NCBI GenBank assembly: GCA_963783095.1 | Contig: CAWAMR010000006.1 | Span: forward strand, 62,001 to 126,000 | Origin: CAWAMR01 sp963783095 | GTDB lineage: Bacteria; Planctomycetota; Planctomycetia; Gemmatales; Gemmataceae | Reading direction: 5' to 3' | DNA: 64,000 nucleotides | Shown: positions 31,419-40,170 of the stretch, in pieces | How the letters are laid out: every line of letters begins with the position of its first letter | How positions within the stretch are numbered: position 1 is the first letter of the stretch | Notes under the pieces: model-generated | The model's database searches: none | What the model was told of the DNA's origin: nothing | The model's input: only the letters and a program-made list of their open reading frames with translations | Translations under genes and position numbers: made by a program

Positions 31419-31728
31419 ATGTCGAACGCAGAACAAGATTCTAAGCCGCCCGTGTCAAATGAAATGGTCCGAATGAAAGCAACGGTCCGCGATCACATCC
31501 AACGAGACCTGATGTCGGGCGGATTGTGGTTGTGCAGATGCGCAGATTGTTACCAGATTCGTTCGTTGATGGGCGTAGAAAAAGTGCTCGAAATTCGGCC
31601 CTTGGTCCGAGAGATCGAAGCACATTGAAGAGAGTCTTGGCAATCAGCAGGATGAAGCTGAACGTCGCGCACTGACGCAACGATATCTTGCTCTCCATGA
31701 CCGGCTCGCCGAGATCATGGCCAAGTAG
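31419..31728 (+). CDS. Small hypothetical protein with CxxC-type cysteines
   Basis: About 103 residues, with a frameshift near 31622. The first part contains SGGLWLCRCADCYQIRSLMG, three Cys spaced as in a small zinc-binding knuckle. In the next frame a charged helix follows (ALTQRYLALHDRLAEIMAK) and stops at 31728. Without the shift the protein would end at residue 69. GGAGC precedes the ATG. The family is not known to me. It lies directly beyond the IS end and may once have followed the kinase gene. Confidence 0.55.
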
Positions 31729-31855
31729 TTGATTCAGAGCGCGCAGGCTTGGGCGCATGACGACCGCAGGAAAACCTCCCAATTCCATCGACAAGCCGCA
31801 GCAACGGACTACGTCAGCGAAGTTTGGCAAGTGACTCGGTAACGGGATTACACCG

Positions 31856-32824
31856 TTACTCCGCTTCGCGTTCTTCGGCGATTTGGCGCTTTGTGCGTGC
31901 GCTCGGCCTGGATCCTTTCTTGCCGAACAGGCGAGCAAAAAATCCCCACAGACCGCGAGGCTCCTCAAGGACATCGACTCGTTTCAATAACGATTTGTTG
32001 GCCCGGCGCAACTCCTTAAGTTCCTCGATGAGATTCTCCCGCTCGGTCCGCATCGCCTCGATCAGTTCTTGCTTGAGGGCGATTTGCTGCGCAGCGATCT
32101 GGGCCGTGGCGGCATCCGTTTTATCGAGCCGCTCCACGAATTTGCCGGCGGCGCTGCGAGCACCCTCACGAAGAGTTTCGATTTTTTCGATTAACTCCTT
32201 GCGGGCCATTTCAAGCGTGCGCATCTCGACCGCTGCAACCTCCGACTCAAGCGTGCGCGATAATTGCGAGGCCGTCTCGGTGGTTTGTCGGGCGGTGTCG
32301 TCGGCCGACCTGGCGACCACCTCGATGCGCTGATGGGTTTCGCGCACGGTTTCTTCCAGGCGCATCTGCAGGTCGTGAGCCACCGTCTGAGTCTGCTCAT
32401 TGGCGAGCCTCGACGTTTCTTCGATACGCCCGGCGAGTTCGCGCGCGATCGTTTGACTTTGTTCCTCACTCCGACGCAAGGCATCATCGATTCGTTCGGC
32501 CAGGTGCTTGTGCTGTTCCTTCGCGGCCAGGCGCACGGCCTCGACCTCGCCGCGCGATACTTCGGTGGCGATGATGGCTGCGGTCTTTTCGATCATCGGC
32601 TGCTGATCGACGATGTGTTGCCGAACCGAGTCGCCGACGAAGTCGCTGATTTCCCGGCCCACCTTCAGGACGCTGCCGCGCAGCGTCCGGCGGATGATTT
32701 CAGTGGTGATGGCACCAATTGCCGCAGATGCTTCCCCGATCATTGGGTCAACTTCCGCGACCAACTCTAATAGTACCTGCTGTTCGTTCAGGATGCCTCG
32801 GCTAACCATTTGTGTGTTATTCAT
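31856..32824 (-). CDS. Long coiled-coil protein of unknown function
   Basis: 322 residues with no hydrophobic segment. Almost all of residues 80-285 has heptad pattern rich in Glu, Arg, Ala and Gln (ERIDDALRRSEEQSQTIA, AGRIEETSRLANEQTQTVA, VETVRETHQRIEVVARSA-like units). It resembles the helical tail of chemoreceptors or apolipoprotein-like coils, but there is no signalling hairpin that I can see. The C-terminus is basic and aromatic (GLWGFFARLFGKKGSR), which may anchor it to a membrane surface. Start MNNTQMVSRG is plausible. Intact frame. Confidence 0.68.
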   Translation of the reverse strand: MNNTQMVSRGILNEQQVLLELVAEVDPMIGEASAAIGAITTEIIRRTLRGSVLKVGREISDFVGDSVRQHIVDQQPMIEKTAAIIATEVSRGEVEAVRLAAKEQHKHLAERIDDALRRSEEQSQTIARELAGRIEETSRLANEQTQTVAHDLQMRLEETVRETHQRIEVVARSADDTARQTTETASQLSRTLESEVAAVEMRTLEMARKELIEKIETLREGARSAAGKFVERLDKTDAATAQIAAQQIALKQELIEAMRTERENLIEELKELRRANKSLLKRVDVLEEPRGLWGFFARLFGKKGSRPSARTKRQIAEEREAE

Positions 32825-33046
32825 CGTGAATACCCCGGGCGGATCGAGTGATATTGCGCCATCGTGGCACCTTTGTCTCGATTGCCGTCAACGAAATGAT
32901 ATGCTCAGCGCTGCCGATGGCTATGAACCGCCGAAAAGTAATCAATAATGATCGAGGCGGTGGACCGCGTTGAATCTAAGCAGTAAGCAATTAGATCGGG
33001 ACTTCAAAAGGAATTCACTGAAAACCGATTACTGAAAAACGGCTCC

Positions 33047-33817
33047 ATGCTCCCAGACTGGCAACTTCCTCCCGGTACCGATCGCGGTCTGTGGGACTAT
33101 CTCCATAGCGAGTCTCTGGTGCGCAATTACGATGTTGCGCTCGCCGACTCATCGTTGTTGCAGGTCGATTTGAACTTTGCTCAAAAACACTTTCCGCAAC
33201 CCGGCAGGCTCGTCGATCTCGGTTGCGGGACCGGCCGATTGCTGATTCCCTTTGCAGCGCGCGGTTACTGGTGTTTGGGGATCGATTTGTCAGCCCCGAT
33301 GTTGGAGGTTGTCGCCGAGAAAGCCAGACAGGCCGGGGTTGTAGTGCAGGGGATGAAGGCGAATCTCGTTGAACTCGATTCGATCGGAGACGGTTCATTC
33401 GATTATGCCGCGTGTCTGTTCAGCACATTTGGGATGATTCGAGGGCTTATCCATCGGCGCTCGGTCCTGGCGCACGTTCATCGGATACTTCGGCCCGGCG
33501 GGCGATTCATTCTCCACGTGCATAATCACCGGTTTCACTGGGGACTGGGACTTGGCAAGCGCGGCACGGAATCCGGCGACCGCACCATGCCCCAGCACTA
33601 CGCTGGAGCGGAGTTGACGCTCCATCACTTCACGAAACGCGAGATTGTCAAAGAGTTGCGTTTGGCGGGATTTCGAGTAGTCGATGTGTGGCCGATAAGC
33701 ACGTCCGTTGATGGGAGATTGCGATATCCGTGGTGGTTCGGTGGGATGCGAACGTATGGTTATCTCATCGCGGCTCACTCAACTGCCAGTGCGCCCACAT
33801 TGCAGCATGGCCCTTGA
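33047..33817 (+). CDS. Class I SAM-dependent methyltransferase
   Basis: 256 residues. The SAM-binding motif I is LVDLGCGTGRLLIPFA (residues 57-72), followed by LGIDLSAPMLEV, the acidic end of strand 2. The post-motif DYAACLFSTFGMI and ILRPGGRFILHVHNH are typical of the Methyltransf_25/11 type. The substrate is not evident. The last 53 bp overlap the 3' end of the convergent TolB-like gene, which is unusual; an earlier stop lost by a small change could explain it. Confidence 0.8.
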   Translation: MLPDWQLPPGTDRGLWDYLHSESLVRNYDVALADSSLLQVDLNFAQKHFPQPGRLVDLGCGTGRLLIPFAARGYWCLGIDLSAPMLEVVAEKARQAGVVVQGMKANLVELDSIGDGSFDYAACLFSTFGMIRGLIHRRSVLAHVHRILRPGGRFILHVHNHRFHWGLGLGKRGTESGDRTMPQHYAGAELTLHHFTKREIVKELRLAGFRVVDVWPISTSVDGRLRYPWWFGGMRTYGYLIAAHSTASAPTLQHGP

Positions 33818-34949
33818 TGAGATTGGTGATGCGCGTTTCCTTCTTGTCGCTCAACTGCATTAAGTAAAGCTGGCGGACGCCTTCTCGACGCGCACCGAAA
33901 ACAAGCCAGTTTCCATCGGGTGAAGGTTGTGGATGGTACTGGTGGGAGCCTGACGGTGATTTGGTTAATTGCTCGCTTTTGCCGTCGAGAGTAGCCCGGA
34001 ACAACTCGATATTTGTCTCGACCTTCGCCGTGTAATAGATCGATTTCCCGTCCGGTGCCCAAACCGGGACATCGCTGCTGCCACCATGAAAATCCGGGAC
34101 GTCGAGAAACTCGATGACGCCTCGGTAGCCCGATCGGCTGGCGAGCCGACGCAGACCGGTCCCATCCTTCCGGACGATGTATGGGTGACAATCGTAATGC
34201 GCTCCCGATAGAAACAGCAGCCAGTCTGCATTGGGCGACCATTGCGGGTTAAAGTTGAAGCCTGCATTGGTTTGGATGTGTTTTGGTTTCGTCCCGTCGG
34301 CATCCGCAACATAGACCTGGTAGTTTTTGTGGTAGGCAATCTTCTTACCGTCGGGAGAAGCGCTGAACCCATAACTGAATTCCTTAGAATCTTTCGTCAA
34401 ATCGCGTTTGTTTTTACCGTTGCGGTCCATCTTGAACGGATGGGAGTTACCGTCGACCAGCGCCTGAAATCCCAGCTTCGTTGGGTCATCGGGCCAGAAG
34501 AATAGCCCCGTGTTGTAGATGCTGACGCGATCGATCGCGGTTAGATTGGTGGGTTCACCACCTTTGAGATCGAGCAAGTACATGTCGTAAAGCCAGCCCT
34601 GTGGGGTGAATCGAAAGGTCTTGTGTTCTTCCTCCCACCTGGCGTTTTCGAGACTTTCCCAGCCTCGTCCGATGATGGCGGTCTTGCCGTCGCGCGACCA
34701 GCCTGCAAATTGAGTCCAGGCGTTTGCCTCTCGCGTCAAACTTTCTCCAAGAACCTTTTTGCCGGTTCCATCGACCTTGACGACGACGGCCCGCATTGTG
34801 GTTACATTGGCATGTCGGCCGTCCGGTAAATCGGTTCGCAACTCGGTGTAGCCCAAGAGCAAATCGGGCGGAGTACCTGCATCACTCGACTCGCCAAATA
34901 GAGCAAGGGAGAGAATTGCGATCGGAAGTTGAAGTCGAAGGCTTCGCAT
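33765..34949 (-). CDS. Secreted TolB-like (PD40) beta-propeller protein
   Basis: 394 residues from the ATG at 34949 (an upstream ATG at 34976 would spoil the signal peptide). Signal peptide MRSLRLQLPIAILSLALFG. Repeats of the TolB/PD40 type recur: FSASPDGKKIAYHKNYQVYV, FNPQWSPNADWLLFLSG, VPVWAPDGKSIYYTAK and PSPDGNWLVFGARREG. The function is probably binding of a protein or sugar in the periplasm; no peptidase domain follows. Not part of a tol-pal cluster here. The end overlaps the methyltransferase gene by 53 bp. Confidence 0.78.
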   Translation of the reverse strand: MRSLRLQLPIAILSLALFGESSDAGTPPDLLLGYTELRTDLPDGRHANVTTMRAVVVKVDGTGKKVLGESLTREANAWTQFAGWSRDGKTAIIGRGWESLENARWEEEHKTFRFTPQGWLYDMYLLDLKGGEPTNLTAIDRVSIYNTGLFFWPDDPTKLGFQALVDGNSHPFKMDRNGKNKRDLTKDSKEFSYGFSASPDGKKIAYHKNYQVYVADADGTKPKHIQTNAGFNFNPQWSPNADWLLFLSGAHYDCHPYIVRKDGTGLRRLASRSGYRGVIEFLDVPDFHGGSSDVPVWAPDGKSIYYTAKVETNIELFRATLDGKSEQLTKSPSGSHQYHPQPSPDGNWLVFGARREGVRQLYLMQLSDKKETRITNLIKGHAAMWAHWQLSEPR

Positions 34950-34979
34950 TGCTGATACACTTTCGTGGTTTGACATGAC

Positions 34980-35242
34980 GGAATATCCAAGATCGAGTCA
35001 GGCTGAAGATTATGAGAAGAAGCGAAGGCAAAACCAACCAATTTTCGCGGGTTTCGGTTCAGGGAGGCCAAGGGTTGGCCACACCGAGAACATTGGTGAA
35101 ATGATCTCGGCACGTCCCGAAATTCCCACGGGAAGTTGATCGGAAGCTTCAGCCAGGCGCTCAGCATCCCGGAGCAATGGCAGGAGATGGTCGCGGAAGG
35201 CGTTTGATGCCACCGAAGTTCCTCCAAGATCATCGATTGAGA
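34980..35242. other. Gap without a confident gene
   Basis: Minus-strand frames at 35010-35213 (begins MASNAFRDHLLPLLRDAERL) and 34802-35233 (contains CSRCGQPLASL) overlap each other. Either may hold part of a decayed small gene, but I cannot join them into one convincing product. Confidence 0.3.
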
Positions 35243-35665
35243 TTATCGCTTGCGCATTTTGACTTTCTTCAATGGCATCTTGTCAACATCAATCTTGTGG
35301 TTGCGGAGTTCTTCCAGACCGTCCGAAAGATAAGCAGCGAGGGGAGCCTTGTGCACCATCAGCGACACCGCGAGTTCGCGATTGCCGAATTCACTTTTCA
35401 TACTCTGGTAATGCTCCGCAAAGTCGTCGACTTTAAAATCTTCGCGACCAAGATCCATGATCGTCATCAGCTGACAGATCTTCTCGTCCGAAAGTGTTGA
35501 AAGGAAATCCTTCAGCTCCTTTTCCTCGGGAGGAGGTGGGGCAGTTTCCTCATCTGGACCAATCAAGGGGTAGTTTCGATGGTACCTCGGAAGCTCGGTC
35601 TCGTAGTATCTGCGAACCTTGTCAGCGAGATCGATCACCCGGTTGACAGCTTCGGAAAGAATCAT
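35243..35665 (-). CDS. DUF3775 family protein
   Basis: 140 residues from the ATG at 35665, chosen because GAGGAC stands 8 bases upstream; a longer frame to 35710 exists. The layout fits DUF3775: an N-terminal helix (MILSEAVNRVIDLADKVRRY), an acidic Pro-rich linker, then the core DFLSTLSDEKICQLMTIMDL, GREDF and the end APLAAYLSDGLEELRNHKID. The family function is unknown. It is downstream of fusA on the same strand, with a gap of about 100 bp. The basic tail KKVKMRKR is notable. Confidence 0.68.
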   Translation of the reverse strand: MILSEAVNRVIDLADKVRRYYETELPRYHRNYPLIGPDEETAPPPPEEKELKDFLSTLSDEKICQLMTIMDLGREDFKVDDFAEHYQSMKSEFGNRELAVSLMVHKAPLAAYLSDGLEELRNHKIDVDKMPLKKVKMRKR

Positions 35666-35764
35666 GGCACTGTCCTCGTCTACGACTTGAATAAGCCTGA
35701 ACAATTTCACCGTAATTCGTATGAGCTTTTCTGGCCTCTGTTTTCTGTCCTCTGGCGTGCCGGT

Positions 35765-37893
35765 TCAATACTCCGGATTCAGGAACCCCCGCAACACTTC
35801 CTCCGGTGCCGGCGCAAACGCATAAGGCTCCAGCGATGGTGCCGCTCGTCCCTGTGTCAAACTTCGCAACTCATCGGCGTAATCGAACATTTTCACCATC
35901 GGCACGCGGGCTTCGATCGATGCGTATCGACCATCCGATTCCTGTTTATCGACCTCGCCGCGCCGGGTTATTACGTAGGAAAAAACCGTCCCCAGGAATT
36001 CATCGGGAACGCCGACATTCAGTTTTCCAACCGGTTCGAGCAAGAGAATGTTTTCGCGGAAGGCTTTCCGAACCGCATCATCGGCGGCGACTTCAAAGGC
36101 CACTTCGGTTGATTTTTCCGGATCGAAGCCAGTATCGACGATCGTTGCTTGCACATTCAAAACCGGATAGCCGAGTTCTCCCGATTGCAGCGCCGATTTC
36201 AAGCCGCGCTCGGCGGCCTGCACAAACACCGAATCGATATCGCCAGGCTTTACCCGGCTATTGACCTTTACCGTCATTTCGCTCGTGATTTCCCGGACGT
36301 CTTCCGTGATTCTTTTGAAGTCCACGACCACCTTGGCAAACACCTGCACGCCGCCGATGGTCCGGTCGCAGATGCCGGTAATTTGCACATTTTGGCGGAG
36401 CGTTTCGCGGTAGCTGACTTGCGGATTGCCGACGCGCACTTTCACGCGAAAATCGCGCTCAATGCGATGGACCTTCACTTCCAGATGCAGCTTGCCCATG
36501 CCCGACATGATTAACTGACCGGTTTCCTTGTCGGGCTTGCAGATGAACGTGGGATCTTCTCGTTGCAATTTATTGAGAACCGTTTGCAGTTTGTCCTTGT
36601 CCCCAGCAGAGTCGGGTTCGATTCGCTGCGCGAACACGGAATCGGCAAAGGTGATACGTTCCAGAAGAATGGGATGTTGCGTCTCGCAAAGCGTGTCGCC
36701 GGTGACGGAGTCCTTCAAGCCGATCGTAGCAACAATGTCGCCTGCCGAGGCTTCCGGCAATTCATCGCGCTGGCTGGGGTCGGCGTGAATGTGGTAAAGT
36801 TTTCCCAGCACTTCCTTGCAATCCCGGCCCGGATTATAGAGCCGGCTATTGGACTTCACTGTGCCGGAATAGATGCGGATGAAAAAGAGGTCGCCGCTAT
36901 CCTGTGCGATGACCTTGAAGACCAACCCGCAAAAAGCATCCTTCGCCTCGGGCTTACGCTTCTCTTCTTTGCCTTCCTTGCGCGGATTCACTCCCGTCAC
37001 CGGAGGCCGATCGAGTGGGCTGGGCAGGTAGAAGCAAATCGCGTCCATCAACGTTTGAATGCCGATGTGGTCGCGCCGGAGCCGCACAGCACAGGCTGAA
37101 TGAACCTGCGGATGGCTTGTTCCCGTATCAACTCCCGCACGGTTTCGATCGGGATTTCTTTTCCTTCGAGATAGGATGTAGTGATCTTGTCTTTTTCATC
37201 GTTGCGAGTGAGGACATCGAAGAGGTTCTCTCGATAGTGCTTGACATCCTCCATGCAGTCGGCCGGGATCTCTTGTCGAAGAATCGTCTTGCCCTTGTCG
37301 GCCGGGTCGAAGTAGAGGGCTTTCATCTCCAATAAATCGATAACGCCCTTGAAGGGTGTGGCGCTATCCTTGATGCCGCCGCTGCCAATGGGAACGACCA
37401 AAGGGAGAGGAACCCCTTCGAGGCGATCGCGGATTTGATTGAGGCAACTAGGGAAATTCGCGCCGACGACATCCATTTTGTTGATGAAAGCCAGCCTGGG
37501 TACGGAGTACTTGTTGGCTTGTCGCCAAACGGTTTCCGATTGTGCCTCCACACCTTTTTGTGCATCGAAAACACAAACGCAGCCGTCCAGAACGCGCAAA
37601 GATCGCTCGACTTCCGCAGTGAAATCGACGTGGCCGGGAGTATCGATGAGATTGAGCGTGTGCCCTGCCCAGCGCAAAGGAATGCAGGCGCTATAGATGG
37701 TGATGCCGCGCTCTTGTTCTTCCTGATCGTAGTCGGTTTCGGTCGTACCTTCATCGACGCCGCCGAGTTTGTGCTTCTCACCGGCGTAAAAGAGCAGATG
37801 TTCCGTGGTGGTCGTTTTCCCGGCGTCGATATGCGCGATCACACCGATATTGCGGACCTTGTGCAAGTCGATAGAGGTTTTTTCGGCAGCCAT
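35765..37893 (-). CDS. fusA: Translation elongation factor G
   Basis: GTPase that moves tRNAs and mRNA after peptide bond formation. About 709 residues from the ATG at 37893, with one frameshift near 37075 (QPVLCGSG, then HIGIQTLMDAI). GTPase motifs: AHIDAGKTTTTEH, ERGITIYSAC, DTPGHVDF, NKMD. Domains II-V follow with no gap, ending TQGRAAPSLEPYAFAPAP. The segment GGVDEGTTETDYDQEEQERG is closer to the mitochondrial/spd-type EF-G1 group than to the E. coli type, which is my reading by eye. It belongs to the str cluster behind rpsL and rpsG but is separated by a 670-bp repeat region. The frameshift in an essential gene is almost certainly an assembly error. Confidence 0.92.
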
Positions 37894-37943
37894 GATCGGT
37901 CCCAATTTCGATAGTTGTCAAGCCGCATCCGAAATTCAAATCC

Positions 37944-38425
37944 AAACGAACCACAGAGGCACAGCGCGGCGTAGCCGCAACCAAAGGATGCAAAGGTTCG
38001 CCAAAGGCGAGCGTCGGGGCGTTAGCCCGACGTGGACTGCATCTGCCGAACCGCTCCTCTTTGCACCGGACATTCGCCGCTTGAATTAAATCCAAGCAAC
38101 AGTGGGTGGAGCCCACGTCGGGCTAACGCCCCGACGCTCGCCTTCGGCGAGAAATCGCCCGAAATCTTTGTACGGCGCAAAGATTTTCGACATTAGCAGT
38201 ACAGAGAACACCGAGAAGACATTAGAACTTGGAACAACTTCATACAGAAGAATTAACCACGAAAAGCACGAAAGACACGAAAAAAAGACCGAAGATCGAA
38301 CTGCAAGCAAGCCTTCATCGTTTCCCATCTCATTTGAGTTTTTTCGTGTCTTTCGTGCTTTTCGTGGTTAATTCTTCCGCATTTGGCGGCGGCTTTGCCG
38401 CACCTGTGCCTCTTTGGTTATATAG
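37944..38425. repeat. Nested inverted-repeat array between rpsG and fusA
   Basis: Three inverted pairs. Outer: AACCACAGAGGCACAG at 37944 with CTGTGCCTCTTTGGTT ending near 38418. Second: the 30-bp block at 38006-38035 (core GTCGGGGCGTTAGCCCGACG) with its reverse complement at 38113-38142. Third: the 39-bp block at 38247-38285 (contains ACCACGAAAAGCACGAAAG) with its reverse complement at 38339-38377, loop 53 bases. The second and third pairs are perfect or nearly so. Confidence 0.85.
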
Positions 38426-38567
38426 TTTGGTTTGGTTTTGGTGGAACTAAAAAAGACACAAAATCCACGGAGTAGACACATCACCGGAGAGAAAGGATCG
38501 CTCCATTCTCCTCTGTGGTCATTCTATGTGAACTTGTGTCCTTTGTTGATTTGAATCAGCTATCGAG

Positions 38568-39074
38568 TTACCAGGCAAAGTGCGCAAATGCCTTGTTCGC
38601 TTCGGCCATCTTGATGGTTTGTTCGCGTTTGCTCATGGCTTCGCCTTCGCGCCGGTAAGCAGCCATCAATTCATTGGCCAGATTTTCGCACATGGGCCGA
38701 CCCGACTTGCTTCGGGCGGCTCCAATAAGCCAGCGGATCGAGAGCGATTGCTGCCGTTCGCGCTTCACTTGCATCGGGACTTGATAGTTAGCACCGCCCA
38801 CGCGACGCGAGCGAACTTCCAGACTCGGCTTGACGTTATCGACCGCCTGAGTAAAGATTTCGACCGGGTCGGCATCGGGGATGCGCTTCTTGATGATGTC
38901 CATCGCGTCGTAGAAGATGCGCGTGGCGGTGGCCTTCTTGCCGTTCCACATCAAGCAATTGATGAACTTCGTTACCAGCTTGGAGTTGAAACGAAGATCG
39001 GCGGGGAGCTTGGCAAAATTCGCTTCCGCGTAGGTGCGTTTCTTGATCTTGGGCTCGCGCGGTTCAAAAGCCAT
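38568..39074 (-). CDS. rpsG: 30S ribosomal protein S7
   Basis: 168 residues. Assembly initiator of the 30S head, binding 16S rRNA. Family marks: FINCLMWNGKKATA, FYDAMDIIKKR, AVDNVKPSLEVRSRRVGGA, YQVPMQV, RWLIGAARSKSGRPM, LANELMAAYRREG and the end AHFAW. The N-terminus is longer than in E. coli (MAFEPREPKIKKRTYAEAN). It lies 92 bp downstream of rpsL and upstream of fusA, the usual str order. Confidence 0.96.
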   Translation of the reverse strand: MAFEPREPKIKKRTYAEANFAKLPADLRFNSKLVTKFINCLMWNGKKATATRIFYDAMDIIKKRIPDADPVEIFTQAVDNVKPSLEVRSRRVGGANYQVPMQVKRERQQSLSIRWLIGAARSKSGRPMCENLANELMAAYRREGEAMSKREQTIKMAEANKAFAHFAW

Positions 39075-39116
39075 TTCGTTTACCTTCCATCAACCTAAAT
39101 CTAGGGTAATTGTCTT

Positions 39117-39157
39117 TGCATTTACTGACCACTGACCACTAATCACTGACCACTCGA
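39117..39157. repeat. Short tandem repeat of the TGACCACT type
   Basis: GCATTTACTGACCACTGACC then ACTAATCACTGACCACTC: tandem 8-10-base units like those in the hairpins at 8679 and 10096, but here only one arm is present. It lies between rpsL and rpsG. Confidence 0.6.
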
Positions 39158-39166
39158 CTATCCGGA

Positions 39167-39541
39167 TTACTTACCTTCGCGTTTGGCACCATACTTGGAA
39201 CGAGCTTGTTTGCGATCGGCAACGCCCTGGGAGTCGAGCACACCGCGAACGATGTGATAGCGAACGCCGGGCAAGTCGCGGACCCGGCCGCCACGAACCA
39301 AGACGATCGAGTGTTCCTGAAGGTTGTGGCCTTCGCCGGGGATGTAGGCGGTGACTTCGATTCCGTTGGACAGACGAACGCGGGCTACCTTGCGCAGCGC
39401 GGAGTTCGGCTTCTTGGGGGTCATCGTCTTGACCTGCAAGCAAACGCCGCGCCGCTGCGGGCAACCCTGCATGGCGGGGTGCTTGGGACGAGACTTCTGA
39501 GCAACACGAGGTTTCCGCACCAACTGATTGATCGTCGGCAT
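39167..39541 (-). CDS. rpsL: 30S ribosomal protein S12
   Basis: 124 residues from the ATG at 39541 (MPTINQLVRKPR), the universal S12 start; an upstream in-frame extension is not expected. It sits in the decoding centre. TPKKPNSALRK contains Lys43 and Lys44 as usual. Position 88, Lys in most bacteria (RVKDLPG), is Arg here (RVRDLPGVRYH, codon CGC). The same change selected in E. coli or Mycobacterium gives streptomycin resistance. First gene of the rpsL-rpsG-fusA cluster; rpoC is not next to it. Confidence 0.96.
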   Translation of the reverse strand: MPTINQLVRKPRVAQKSRPKHPAMQGCPQRRGVCLQVKTMTPKKPNSALRKVARVRLSNGIEVTAYIPGEGHNLQEHSIVLVRGGRVRDLPGVRYHIVRGVLDSQGVADRKQARSKYGAKREGK

Positions 39542-39734
39542 TTCGATTCCTACATTCCCTGTCGAAATTGAAAGCCAATTTCGATGATGGTTCAATTCCC
39601 CCAAAAAAAGGGAGTGGGTTATTTTGGCAGGCAAGCCTGCACCTGACTAGAGGCAGTTGAAAAAAATATCCGCTTTGCTGCAAAAACCGCCAGGCGAAAG
39701 GCGAGTCATCGTTAGAAGTTCGCCGTTGGGCTGA

Positions 39735-40049
39735 TTACCCAGCCCAACGCTGGTTGCGAAGCGACAGAAGCATAAGACCCGCGATGGCGATTAGCAATAA
39801 CAACGATAAGAGCGTGAATAAGCATATCAACGATGCCCTCCGGCTTGCTTTGCTACCGCGATTAGAGCCGGATACCGCGAACACGATACCAACGACGACG
39901 ATCAAAAATGATGCAACGACGACAAACCCAATCCCGACCATTGCGCCCAAACGCGTTGCTTGCATCGCGAAGCTCAAGGCCAACCATAGCGGGAGCAGAA
40001 CGACGCATGAAATGGCTATTGTCGCTTGCGGTCGCCAATTGTCGTTCAT
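39735..40049 (-). CDS. Small membrane protein, unknown function
   Basis: 104 residues from the ATG at 40049 (MNDNWRPQATIA). Three hydrophobic segments are clear: AISCVVLLPLWLALSFAM, MVGIGFVVVASFLIVVVGIV and ICLFTLLSLLLLIAIAGLML. A basic loop (GSNRGSKASRRAS) between the second and third suggests a cytoplasmic position. I know no family for it. It lies downstream of an LRR gene on the same strand (121 bp). Confidence 0.6.
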   Translation of the reverse strand: MNDNWRPQATIAISCVVLLPLWLALSFAMQATRLGAMVGIGFVVVASFLIVVVGIVFAVSGSNRGSKASRRASLICLFTLLSLLLLIAIAGLMLLSLRNQRWAG

Positions 40050-40170
40050 CTGGAACGCTCCACTGCCGGTCCAACACTCTCGAAGGCCAGCGGTCTGGAA
40101 TATCAGTGTGGAGCATGGCGATCCTGGTGCTCGCCGAATCTCACTGCCTTCCACCAAGTTCACAACCCGT

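Noticed and set aside
35010..35213. Small gene starting MASNAFRDHLL
   Set aside because: Overlaps another equally weak frame and cannot be matched to a family; left as an unassigned gap.
35765..37893. Programmed frameshifting in fusA and other genes
   Set aside because: Shift sites lack a common slippery sequence and occur in many unrelated genes, which fits random indels.
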